A stretch of 64,000 nucleotides of DNA, from NCBI RefSeq assembly GCF_022539665.2, contig NC_081334.1:4868424-4932423 (forward strand). Direction: 5' to 3'. The notes beneath the pieces were generated by a model. It was given only the letters and a program-made list of their open reading frames with translations, was not told the origin of the DNA and made no database searches. This DNA comes from Daphnia carinata (lineage: Eukaryota; Arthropoda; Branchiopoda; Diplostraca; Daphniidae). Shown here one piece after another: positions 36,582 through 48,400 of this stretch. Every line of letters starts with the position of its first letter. Positions within the stretch are counted from its first letter, which is position 1. The translations under genes and the position numbers were made by a program.

Positions 36582-39377
36582 CATCTTCTTTGGGCAACGA
36601 ACATTCTGCCAAAAAAATACGACGCTCCTAGCACTAGAAATTGTGCAATAAACACTTTTTCTTTTTTGGAAGATGGAAAAAGAACGAGATATAAAAAGGG
36701 GCAGCTGGCATCTGAGAAAAGTTATTGTGAACTACTACAAACTTTTGGCCGGCAAAACGCGCAGAGATTGAAGACAAGTTGAAAGACGCGCGACACTTGC
36801 GCAATAAAACGGAAAATGAGGAAGTACATCGAAGCTGCATCCTCTCTTGTTACGAACATATAATGAACCAACTTTCATTCCATGTCCGGCAGCGCCAGCA
36901 TATTGTTAGCATGCAACATTTAAACGAGTGAAAAGCAATCGTCTGCGTTGTCATGTGCCGAAACAACCGGAAATAAGAATCGCCCCGTTGATATCCTTCA
37001 CGAGTCGGGCCACTGCTGGCTTCGCTTTGCATGAAGGAAAGGAATTTCGTTTGATTGCGAGACGGGCAACGCACGAATCGAGAGACACCGAGCACCAAAG
37101 AATGCATCAATGCGTCATGTTGGCGATTAATTAAAACGACACCCACTATATATATTTCCCATCTCCCCTTTCTCGCTTCTAACGTCGTACAACTCGTCTC
37201 ACTCTCCATTGGCTGCTGTTGCTGTTGGTAGACATCAACGATCTCACGTCGGTTCTTTCTAGGTGCAAATCGTTCGCCAAACGAACAACACTTTCACAAT
37301 TGCCTTTGATCGAGCATCATTTCCTCTCGTTCCTAATCGTTTGCACCGCCCGTTACGAACCAAGTGTAACGAGACAAGATAAAAGGGCAAGAAAAAGAAA
37401 AACGATATCTTGAAAAGGCACACATGGTCTTTGATCGGCATCAGATTTGCGCAACGCAACCTCCTCCTCTCTAGACGCATTTCTACCGATACCGGACGCG
37501 ACGTTGTTTGCTACCCCTCGCTGTTTGCGGTTCAACCTCTACGCACCCAAAAACTCATTTTTTTTTTTAGTTCAGGCTTATGATAAGATTCACGATGAAT
37601 ACATCCATATTGATCGTATTAATATGTGTCTATTCAGACGACTAAATCTTGGCTTTTTAAATTTCTCGTCCGCTTAACAAACGAAAATGAAAGGAGAGAT
37701 CCTTATATTCTAAACGTCCAAATTGAACGAAGAAAAAAAAAAAAAAATGATCCCCTCACCGCCAGGATATTCATAAACCAAAAGAAGGAAGAACGTGACG
37801 TAGTGGGGGAGGTTAGAGGCAGCCCCATACCAGGTGTAGCAACCAATCAATATCAAATTTCTAGAACAAGGGAAAATAAACTTGAAAAAAAAAAAAAAAA
37901 AATCAAATGCTCCTAACTTTGTTTTGTACCCAAATGCGTGACCCAAGAGAAACGAGACACACACAAAAAAAAAGCATAGATCAAAAGGGTAAAGTGAAGA
38001 AAAAAAAAAAAAAAAATAGACAACTACAAGAGCCAAGCAGAAAAAAACCATAAAAAAGTAATGAAACTTGAACAACAAAAACGAAAGAAACAAACAAATA
38101 AAGTTGGACTTTTTAGACGTTATTATCAAACGTATCTCCATGATCTGCTTTTTTGATCACGCACCCACAAACACATAGCCAACGTTAGGTTAGACGTTAC
38201 GTGCATGTAGACAAGACATAGCCAATGCAATCTGGTTCGATCCCGCACGAAAACGCAGACCCTTTTTTTTTTTTTTTTTTTTTGTCTTCTTCTTGATTTT
38301 CTGTCGGGAGTGCGTGGAAGTTTTTTCTACTTGACGCAGAGCGTGTCGTGCGAAACAACAACAACAACAGCAACAAAAAATCAAAAGAAACGCAGATTGT
38401 AAACCGCTCTCAGCTTTCGCTCACTAACCACGTAGCAATTGACGTACACTCCGCTGTAACCAATGACCTCGCGAAATGCATTTAAATTCAAGACTAGACG
38501 TGGCCAAAAAAAAACTGCTGAAATTGAGAGATGATCATTGGCCGTTATTGGTACGATTTGCTAGTCGTTATCGAAATGGCGATGACAAGAACAGGCGGTT
38601 GAGTGAGCGCAAGTGTAAAGAGTGCAGCTCATTAACTTGCTAGAGAAGCATGTGCGTGTGGCATCCCGCTATACCAGATTGCTGGTCCCTGCTGTCACCG
38701 TTGCTACTACTCTTACAACTATTACTACTTGTACAACTCAAATAGATTCCTTCGACCAAGCGGAAAATAAGAGTTGCCATCATCATCATCGTGATAAAAA
38801 AAAAAAAAAACGGTATCGTTTCTTTAAAAAAGAAAAAAAAAAAAAAAAAAGGAGGGTCCCGACTGGGACTCGCGCGACATCGAGCTGATTTTTCCCTTCT
38901 ATTTGTCAATCTCTCCAAGCCGAACAAACCAAACCCGAGCAAAGATGATGATGATGAAGCTGCTATCGATTGCTGGTTATCAAAAACCCTCACAGTCATC
39001 GACCACATCATTTAAAAGAAGCGATACGTCGCGGGCTTCCCATTTTGCTCCTCGTACGTACTCACTTTGACACTCGACAAAGACTAGACACGAAGAAAGA
39101 AAACGAAAAAGAAAAAAGGAAGAAGGCGAATTGTTAAAAGTTATCTTACCGGTAAGAGGACGAGGGAGCTGATGGCTTCACTGAGCAGCCGGATGTTGAG
39201 AGTCCTTTTTTCTGATCCAGTCTCCTGTGGACGAGACAGTTCGTAATCTTGCGACGGTTGCCGATTGTTTGGTGTTTGTTGACCACATCGCGTCGTCCCC
39301 GGCTGTTGTTGTTGCTCGACAACAGGACATGATTCGGTTGGCCGACGAAATCGCGAGCAAATGAATCCTTCGGCCAT
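26010..39377 (-). CDS. Gycalpha99B: Soluble guanylate cyclase alpha subunit
   Basis: One half of the nitric-oxide-activated enzyme that makes cyclic GMP from GTP in the cytosol. Twelve minus-strand exons close in phase to 793 residues: 39377-39150, 34882-34767, 34349-34261, 33005-32695, 32327-31698, 31167-30988, 29752-29614, 27726-27560, 27447-27304, 26998-26937, 26831-26739, 26232-26010. Residues 1-250 are a diverged H-NOX-like domain ([13 protein letters not shown], then [20 protein letters not shown]). A PAS domain starts near 376 ([14 protein letters not shown]), a coiled coil lies near 512-550 ([19 protein letters not shown]), and the cyclase domain covers about 565-760. [13 protein letters not shown] and ETIGDAYC hold the two metal-binding aspartates, and [16 protein letters not shown] follows. 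The ATG at 39377 is the first in frame; exons 2 and 3 are the least conserved and the least certain. The first intron is about 4.3 kb. Confidence 0.92.
29086..29150. repeat. (GGA)n(GAA)n microsatellite in an sGC alpha intron
   Basis: Pure purine triplet tract ending in an A run, in the intron between alpha exons 7 and 8. Confidence 0.9.
32674..32692. repeat. (GT)n tract beside an sGC alpha donor site
   Basis: On the minus strand this is an (AC)n tract that starts three bases into the intron after exon 4 (donor GTAC at 32694-32691). The repeat abuts the splice site directly. Confidence 0.85.
33088..33123. repeat. (ATA)n microsatellite
   Basis: Twelve or so triplets in the intron before sGC alpha exon 4. 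Confidence 0.9.
35346..35390. repeat. (TA)n microsatellite
   Basis: An uninterrupted TA dinucleotide tract of about 45 bases in the long first intron of sGC alpha. Confidence 0.92.
36547..36579. repeat. (CT)n microsatellite
   Basis: A CT dinucleotide tract of about 33 bases in the long first intron of sGC alpha. Confidence 0.92.
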
Positions 39378-42300
39378 GTCAGTTGACGTCTATAGCCTCT
39401 AACTATGAAAGGCATTTTTTAAAAAATAAATAAATATATATATATATCCTCAGCATGGCAAACAATGAAAATTCCATTCTTGTCTGCATACAAACAACTT
39501 ACCAAATAATTCTTCAAAAATGATGAGACTAGTCCGCTTCTCCCGGCGGCTTTTCTTCCCTTGGCTTGTCGTCCCCTTGAACAATTCTTTTTTTTTTTTT
39601 CTGCAACCAGTCGGGATTCGAAATTTACCATACAACAAACTAACAAGAAGTATACAAATGCACCTTGATAAAAAAAAAAAAAAAAAAGTTTTTAAAATGA
39701 TAAATAATGATAAAAATTGAAATAAACCTAATTGAGTTATTGATGGTTGTAAGGAGTCTAGAGCTAACGGCCGCCAATTGCCTTTACTCCCTCCGGTTTT
39801 CTATGGCGAAGCGAAGGGATGATGGTCGAAGCTTTTTAGATGCTCGTATCGAACGCAGGTCGAGCTGGTGCGGGACTGGAGGGGACCAGAAGACTGCCGA
39901 CTGCATTCGCCACCTACACCCAATTCTCTCTCTCTCTCTCACTCGCTCCTTGTCTGCTGGTGCACGTCGCTCCCGTTCCACAACGAGCTCTAGCGAGTGC
40001 ATTTGGCGCGCATGACGCTACTCCTACAACACCAGCCACGGCTCTTGACGCGCTTCTTCCTTCTTTCCAATTTTCCATCACTCTGTCCAGGCAATTGCCA
40101 ACGGCAAATGTTCCCCTTCGACAGCGTCATTTTTGACATTACACCGACACCGTTTCACTTCGATTAAGGATAAGGCCTGAAAATAAAACAAAAGCCAGTT
40201 CATACTTGTTTTTTTTTTTTCGATTTCACTAATGCCGTAAATAATTAATCTGATTCGCAAATCTCATTCAAAATGATGGCATTTAAATTGTAGTGAACGC
40301 GAAAGCAGCAAGTAAACAATTTTGAGAGTACCCCAATAACTAGGAGCCAAGTTCACGACGACTGTGAGTCAAAGTCAACATCAATCATGAACGTTTCGGG
40401 GACGCATTGCTACATGGAATCATTTGCATTTTTCTCATTAGCTAATACACATCGCTTTTTATATTTTCGTTTTTCAATAGAGAAAAAGGGCAAGAAGAAA
40501 CCATATCGAGAGCTACGCATGCATTTACACTTGACAGGCTTGTGCTATCCGTTCGACATTATCACTATCGATCTCCGAACACAAGACAATTCTTTTTTAC
40601 TGCGTGGCCCTACTTTGTGTGTAACGCATATTGCTGAACTATCTATTACAGTAAAGCAGCAGGCGCTGGCAATGATGTTCCATAATAAGGTGCCCTATTA
40701 ATCGTGCATCAGCACGCGAAGCCACGACGACCATGGCAGCACCAAAGCTTATATTTATAACTGATTCAATAAGGTCGCCAATGGCAGGAGCCACAGCAAA
40801 ATAGACTCGACTGTTAGCCGATCTGTTTGCCCCATTAAAAAAAAGAAAAATAAGAACAAAAAAAAATTGCTACATTTTCCAACTGCGTTCGTCTTGCTCC
40901 ATCTTCTTCGCTTCCGGTCCTGCTACAGATCTGCTGATTATATTACACACGGAGGCTTATTCCCGGTTGCCCAGCAGCGATATGAAAACAGCAACGAAGC
41001 ATACGAAAGAGACAAAGGATATTACATTAAGTGGACATTACCTATACGAATAGCGTAGGCGACAATCAAAGACGAAAAACGCAAATCGGCCCTATAGACG
41101 TACAATATGCAATCATATCTGTTTGCACAATAGGATTACAAGGTTGTATCTATGGTGAGCACAGCGTGATGCTGCTTGTATGGGGTGGACTACGTCAAGG
41201 CAAGGCAAAATGCACTCTGTATAGAAACTCTAAAAGATAGTGTTGCTGTACTTAAAGCAAGCTGTTTTTCTTTAACGCTTCGCAAAGACATAAAGAGGCG
41301 ACATAAGCCTCCCTCTCTCTCCTTTGTTTTTCTTTTTCGTGCCATATCGCGACTGGTAATACAACTGAGACAAACACAAGCACTCGAGAGAGAGTCTAAG
41401 AGCTGTCAACAAAATAGAAAAATAAACTAGAAAAGCGCGTAAAAAAACAAAATGGAAAATGTGTCGGGCGAGGGCACTAGTCATCGGCAGCTTCTAGAGG
41501 AAAGGGGATCCTCTGCTTGCAAGATCCAGCAGCGTATAATGCGATGCATACACAGAATGAATAATGAATTGAGTAACCTTAACCCAAAGTTTGCATCGAC
41601 ACAAGCTGCGACCCTAGAATTTAAAAAGAAATGGGACCTTTTCGCATGCATCGATCGAACGGGAGCAGAGCGTTCAGCTAACCGTCAGAAATGTTTTAAA
41701 TGCACCACTACCGCCAAAGCAATCTAATTGAAATGCGATGCTTTGACATACGGTTATAGATGGACCAACTATTCCCCTTGATTCACACGACTCCTTGGCT
41801 TTATTCAAAATATTCCCCCCCCCCATCTTGTCAATTCTTTTGCCCGCAACATACGAAACTTGACGGATTGACTGATAACATTTCAAATGCCTTTGTCCAT
41901 GACAACTCACGTTGGAAGCCTTAGACGAAATGCGTGGTCATCATAGTGCTGGCCCCTCAAGATGCATGCGTTCCAACGCGGCGAAAAAAAAATAATAAAA
42001 AGGAAAAATACATTAGTTTCGCCCTTAAATTCAGTTTGGCATCAATCGATCGGCGTTGGCTGTTCCGCCCCAGCGCTTTTCGGTCGCGAAGAATCTGGTC
42101 CAGAGTAAAAACAAGCCAATCGAGTAGTCACATGTGCCTTAAAACAGGGCGGGGAACACTTGCCAATTCAGCAGAGACAAGTACAAAGATACACAGAGAC
42201 CCACTTATTGAATCCAATTCGAAAGGGCGAGAAGGAGTCAAAAGTCTACTAGCAGCATGTTATTGCTTCTCGGCCAACGATTGCCGAGAAACCTTCCAAT

Positions 42301-45300
42301 AACATTTCAAAGGCAAAAACAACAACAAATGAAACTGAGTATACCTTACGATCAAAAACGCTTTATCGAAACCCAGTAACCGAAAAGATGAATTACTTCC
42401 AATAATTTGTTTCCCATTCATCCCTTTAAAATTAAACGCGTGAGAAGCATCACCAGGACAACAATGTCTACGTTGACTTAAGAGAAAACGTGCCCATCAT
42501 TTTTGCCTTAAAAAAACGTGATAGATTTCCTACCTTTTTTTTCTTCAAGTTTTCAATCGCGAATGGGCGCCATCTGCAACGCGTCGTCGGATACTTCATT
42601 TCCAGACGAGGGGGGTGGGATGACGAACGAAGCTATTGTTATCTTTTTGTATCCTATTCACGCACACAGCCAGGATGCAGCCTTTTTACGTCTTCAGCCC
42701 TTTTCCTGTTTCAACATTCAAAAGATATCAAAAGAATAAGCAAAAAGAAAAATGTATGGAAGATTTAGAATATTCAACACGCTGAGAAATTGGACGACAA
42801 GAATTAAAAGAAGCCTCATCGTTCGCATCATCTTTTTCCCCGCCTCGTGATCATTTATTGATTTCCCTCAAAAAAAAAAAAAAAAAAAAAAGACAATTCT
42901 TTCCTTTTTTCCAATTTCCTGACGTCTACTAAAGATGAAGATGTGAAAGGATTCATTTTCTCAGAGAGAATGCAGAAAGAGCAAATGGAGAGAAAAAATG
43001 TCTTACAGCAGCAACAAGGAATAAAAAAAAAGCAAAGAATAAATCGAGCGTGAAACAAATAATTCTAATGATCCCTCAGCCGTTAACAGATTCAAAGGGA
43101 CTGAACGTGTCTAACGCAAAAGTCTACAAAATACCAAGACAATTTTTGTAATCAACGTGTGATTCCAGTTCAATCAAGGTTAAACACACAGTGTAAAAAT
43201 GGCAAGATCAGGTAATGATCCGTAGTCGTGACACGTTCGTGCCAAGCGATTACCCTAATGGAAGTGCACTGATTCTTTCTTTTCAAACCCTACAACAAAT
43301 TCTCGAGCTTTAGGGATCGACAAAAAAAAACCCACTGGATCAATCAACTGAAAACGTGTCTCCAGCCGCCATGTTTGGGACTCGACGAGCTACATGCTGG
43401 CAGATTCTTCGAACATCCTACTTCAAACTGAGCAAACTGATCACCTATTGTTCCTGATTTTGGTTTGCAGTCGATAAAAAAAAAAAAATGCAAATTCAAC
43501 GTTCTGCTAACACACTATAATCACGTTGGCGCCCAAAGTAGTGTTGCTCGATTTAATTTTCATACCAATTTTGCAGCTTTATCTTAGTTTTTTAATTAAA
43601 CTTTAATGGCAAGTCTTAAAAAGTACAATGATAAACGTTAAAACCTTGCCAGTGAATAAAAAAAGCAAAAGAACACTAAATAAATGTGAAAAATTGTGGA
43701 ATTACCTTGCCATCACTGAATTTACGACACTCTCCAACAACGGCAGGACAAGAACAAAATGAAGTGTGCTTTCGCAATGGCAGACAAAGAAGGTTTCCCG
43801 GCTATTTGCCACTTGTTTTAATTGTTGAGCAATTAGTCACTTGGCACTGTTGCCATGTTTTTAGAAGGTGAAAAGTTATTTCTCATAAACAAATCAGAGT
43901 CAATGCATAAACCAAACAAATGGATTTCGAGTTCACAATTTTTTCTTAATCCGTCATTACGATTTAAATACGTATTAAACCCAAAATAGAATTGGCCATT
44001 ATGTCGTAGTCGCAACAAAGGCGTGCGTTTTGCAGCGTGTGCTGTTTACTGCACTTGTCTAACCTTCAGTTGAACTCTTCATGTGTCGATATAGTACATT
44101 TTATCTGAGATGTTTTTATTGTTCTTGTTGTTGAAAAACTTTGCTTTTGGAAGAGATAAACATCTTCCTGGGCTAGACGAATGTTGTATAAAGCCTGGCC
44201 AACGGCATTGCTGAAACCTGGTCAATGCACACGTCAGCTCAGGGTTTTCTCTGTGCTCGGCATCTGAATACACAGGAGAGAGATTAGCATTTACCAGCTT
44301 ACACAAATGCTACGTTTCCATCTGGACTTACTCAATGTACTTTGATCTAATGAGAAAAATCCATTTTCAACATACTTACCGTCAAAACATGTTCCAAGCC
44401 CTTGGCCATATTTTATCATTTCCCATATTTTAATCAAAGACAGGAGGCTAATGTGGAATTAGTACTCCTCTGTTTCTCGTGGCTATGCCTACATACCATC
44501 GCACTGAATCCGTACGCCGGAGATCCTTTAAGAATGCACGTTCAATAGGTTAATGGATGGATGGCTTTTTTTTTTTTTTTTTTTTTTGCAGTGGCCGACA
44601 TGAATACCTCAAGGACACCACATTGCAAAACCGACGTCACAAGTCATTTTTTGAAAATTAAGACAAGGAAAATGTGACAAACGAGGATCCCGGAACCGAT
44701 GATAGAGCAAGTCACTCGCGACGATGCTCGTCATTCAATTCTTCTTTGTTTTCCCTACATTATTGATTAGAGCGGCAACGGATGTGGGGAAAACCATCTT
44801 GACATAATTGGGCAGCAGATCGCCTCTTTGCGATTGAAAGGCAGCCATGCAAAAGAATGCACGTCATCATTTTTAGGTGATTATTCAGCATATGCAAATA
44901 TTGTCCCCTCCTGTTTTCGGTTTTCTTTTTCATTTCCTGTGAATCGTATGCCACTATATCTGTCAAACGTCCTCTCGTCACATCTCTCAAGTGCTCCAAG
45001 ACACACAGTGGGACTTGAGTGTGATGGAGGAGAACGGTGGCATACGTGCAGTATTCCAACTCAAGGTGATACTGCTGTCGTCCATGTTGGTGTCTGCTGC
45101 TGGGCATCAGCAGAAGGATATCGACCGGAGGACGAACATGCGCGCCGTCTTTGAAAGCAACAAAACAGCACGTTCAACGGGTTCTTCCTCCAGCCGTCCA
45201 AAGAGAAATGGAAAAAGAAGAGAGGAGGAGAGCGCAGGCGGAGAAGAGAGTCGCAGCGATTGAGAGCAAAAATAAGCAAGGAAGGAGGAGTGTGTGTGTG

Positions 45301-45472
45301 TGTGTCTATGCAACTTGTACAGCTTCTTCTCTCTCGGGCACACGGTCGACGACAGCACGCAGTTCGCTTGCTGGCTCGCCCCAACATCTTACGCTCCTGG
45401 ATTTCGCTCGTCCTCCTTTCAACTCTACCACCTTTTGCTTCTTGCCATTCTGCTTGTTCGCAGTCGCCAACT
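39378..45472. promoter_or_regulatory. Shared upstream region of the divergent sGC alpha and beta genes
   Basis: This 6.1-kb stretch separates the two start codons and should contain both 5' UTRs and both promoters, by position. No coding exon was recognised in it. It holds several A and T runs (39587-39600, 42870-42890, 44566-44587) and a GT tract at about 45290-45305. The beta start codon is the last codon of its exon, so the 5' UTR of beta lies on the left of 45473. No specific promoter element is claimed. Confidence 0.5.
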
Positions 45473-48400
45473 ATGGTAAGTTTTTGGTTGATTGATCTAT
45501 CGGTTTCATTTGTGGGTATAGTAATAATAAATGATGACTTCATTTTCTAATGGACTGTGATACCTTTTATGTTTTGATAACATCGTTTGCTTGGACATCT
45601 TCGCGGTTTTTGGTAGTACGGATTCGTTAATTACGCACTCGAACTTCTCGTCCTCGAGAATTATGGTAGGACAGTGCCAGTGTTTCATGTTTAATTATCT
45701 AATAATGCAACGCCGTCGGGAATCTTTCCATTCTTTTTCGGTTTCTTATGCGGCAACAAAATTCCATCCAATTAGGAAAGGACGTCTGGGAACAAATCAA
45801 GTAATAATCCTCTTTGGCTGATTGATTATTCAGTTTCATTACCTTTTGTTTTTGTCTAATTGTAGAAAGGAAGCCGAAGTCAATATGGAAGGCCATTTCC
45901 TTGTCCGCCAAATCTACGAAGACGATGTTACGTACAATATTGTTGGAGCAGCTGAACGCGTTCTACGTACGGTCATGACTTACCTGTCGCTTTATCAAAT
46001 AGTTTTTGTTTTCACTATGCATCAATTTGATCCAAAAATGCGCAGAGGTGCCAGCCAATCTCCTGTTGGAAAAATTCGGGGAGAAATTTCTGGATTTTTG
46101 CCAAGATTCCGGTTATGATCGAATTCTTCAAGTATTGGGAGCCACACCCCGCGACTTCCTCCAGGTATTCTTCATAGTTTACGATATTCCTAAAAATCAT
46201 TCTTCCGACGTGATGATTTTAGAATTTAGATGCCCTGCACGATCATCTAGCCACCAGTATGTAACACGTTGATTTTTATAATTAAATCAAAAAGAAGGTT
46301 ACTTAATCAATGCTGTTTTGGAACCAGTTTATCCCGGGATGAAAGCGCCGTCGTTCCGCTGTACCGACGCACCTGACGGCGCACTCATTTTGCATTATTA
46401 CTCGGATCGGCCCGGCCTCGAATCGATCGTTATTGGAATCGTCAACGTATAAAAATTTACTTCGTTTGACGATAAGAGTATAACATTTGCACTTACAGGC
46501 CGTGGCAAAAAAGCTGCATAAAGTGGACGTTGATGTCAAATTGCTGCGCAGCTCGCAGGGCAGCAGCGGCCATGGTGAATTCCTCATTCAGGAAAAGAAC
46601 AAGGCCAAAACACAGCAGGACACGACGGCCGACGAAGTCGATCTCATCTTCAGCTCCAATGGTTTTTTTTGTTTCCCTCCTGTGAATGGGAAAACAAATA
46701 TATAATGATTAAATTGATTTCGTGTCTGTCTCACATTCAGAACCGAAAATATCGTCCCAACTCTTTTGCCGGGCTTTCCCATTTCACGTTTTATTCGATC
46801 GAAACTTGTCCATCAAGCAAGTAGGTGATTCCCTCAAGAGGATCCTACCCGCCAGCATCGATCGATCCGACTGCAAGATCACAGATATTTTGCGCATGGT
46901 ACGAGCTCATTTTTTTTTTTAATACATACAATTTCATAAGAGAGATTTTTCCAAAGAAAAGAGGCCTGGCTAAACGGTAAATCGGTTTTACAATCGATAA
47001 ACCTTTTTAAAATCTTGTCGTAGAATCCTTGCTCTAAAGACATAGAGGTTCGGATGTCAAGTAGTCGATAATAATTTTTAGAAAAGAAAATGAACGTTTC
47101 TTTGGGTGTGTATCAGGTTCGACCTCATATGGAGTTGACTTTCGAGAATCTATTGGCCCACATCAACACGGTGTACATTCTCGTGACAAAGGAGAAGAAG
47201 AACGACGTTCAACAACACGATAAGGCGGTTCCATCTTTGGGCACCTGGCGCCATGAAGACGGAACAGGGATGATTCAGGAAGCCAATCTACGTCTCAAAG
47301 TAAACTATTTCTCATTGCCCTCCTACCTCTAGTTCCTCTTTGCTGATCACTTGCACCTTGGAGAAAAGCAGCAAGAACAAACGAATGGCTGCAACCGGTT
47401 TTACTTAATCCTTTTTTTTTTTTTTTTTTTATCGTTTTGGAATGACAGGGCGAGATGATACATGTTCCAGAGAACGGCCTAATGCTTTTCCTCGGTTCGC
47501 CCAGTGTCCTCAATTTGGAAGACTTGACCAGGTGTGACAAGTTAAATTGATGATTGGTTGCCATTAATCAGCTAAGATGATAACGCTACAGACGTGGATT
47601 GTATCTGTCTGATATTCCACTACACGACGCTACGAGAGATCTAGTCTTGCTGTCTGAACAGTTTGAGGCCGAATACAAATTGACTCGCGACTTGGAGATG
47701 TTGACAGACCAGTTGCAACAGACCAAAGTCGAATTGGAGCGTGAAAAACAGAAAACAGACACGTGAGATCACGACACTATTGATACTACTACATCACGAT
47801 TAAAATCAAAATGGTTTCTTACGTGTCAGGTTGCTGTATTCGGTCCTACCTCCTTCTGTGGCTAATGAATTGCGTCACGGTCGTCCAGTCGCCGCCCGTC
47901 GTTACGAAATGGTGACTTTGCTCTTTAGCGGCATCGTCGGTTTCAGGTTTCTTTTCATCATCTAATCGAAAGAAACAGAATTAATCTTAATATGAATGCA
48001 TTAGCGACTTGTGTGCCCGCAATTCCGATTCCAACGGAGTCATGAAAATCGTGCGGATGCTCAACGTTCTCTACACGACGTTCGACGTATTGACTGACCC
48101 AAGGAAAAATCCCAACATTTACAAGGTGCTTATTGATTTTATCTTTACGTTCAGGGTCAAGTTTCGTTTTTAAAAAGGGAAAGCAAAAATATTAGTTAAC
48201 GCGAAAAGAGCAAGTGTCGTAACTCGAATAGTCACATCTCTAGGAATTTGCCAAGGTCCTTTTTGCCAATATCATCCAAACAAAACTTTAGCCAATCAGA
48301 TACGACAACGATAAATTGTCTCGATAGGTGGTCAAGTTTTGCAGAATCCTGGACAAGAAGAATGTATAATTTATTCCACTTGACGTGCTAAAGAAAGTGT

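Noticed and set aside
41452-41727. A 91-codon plus-strand ORF between the sGC genes
   Set aside because: No splice context or family match; length is within chance for this region.
45061-45543. A 160-codon minus-strand ORF over the start of sGC beta
   Set aside because: It overlaps the beta 5' UTR and first exon antisense and is arginine- and cysteine-rich without a family pattern.
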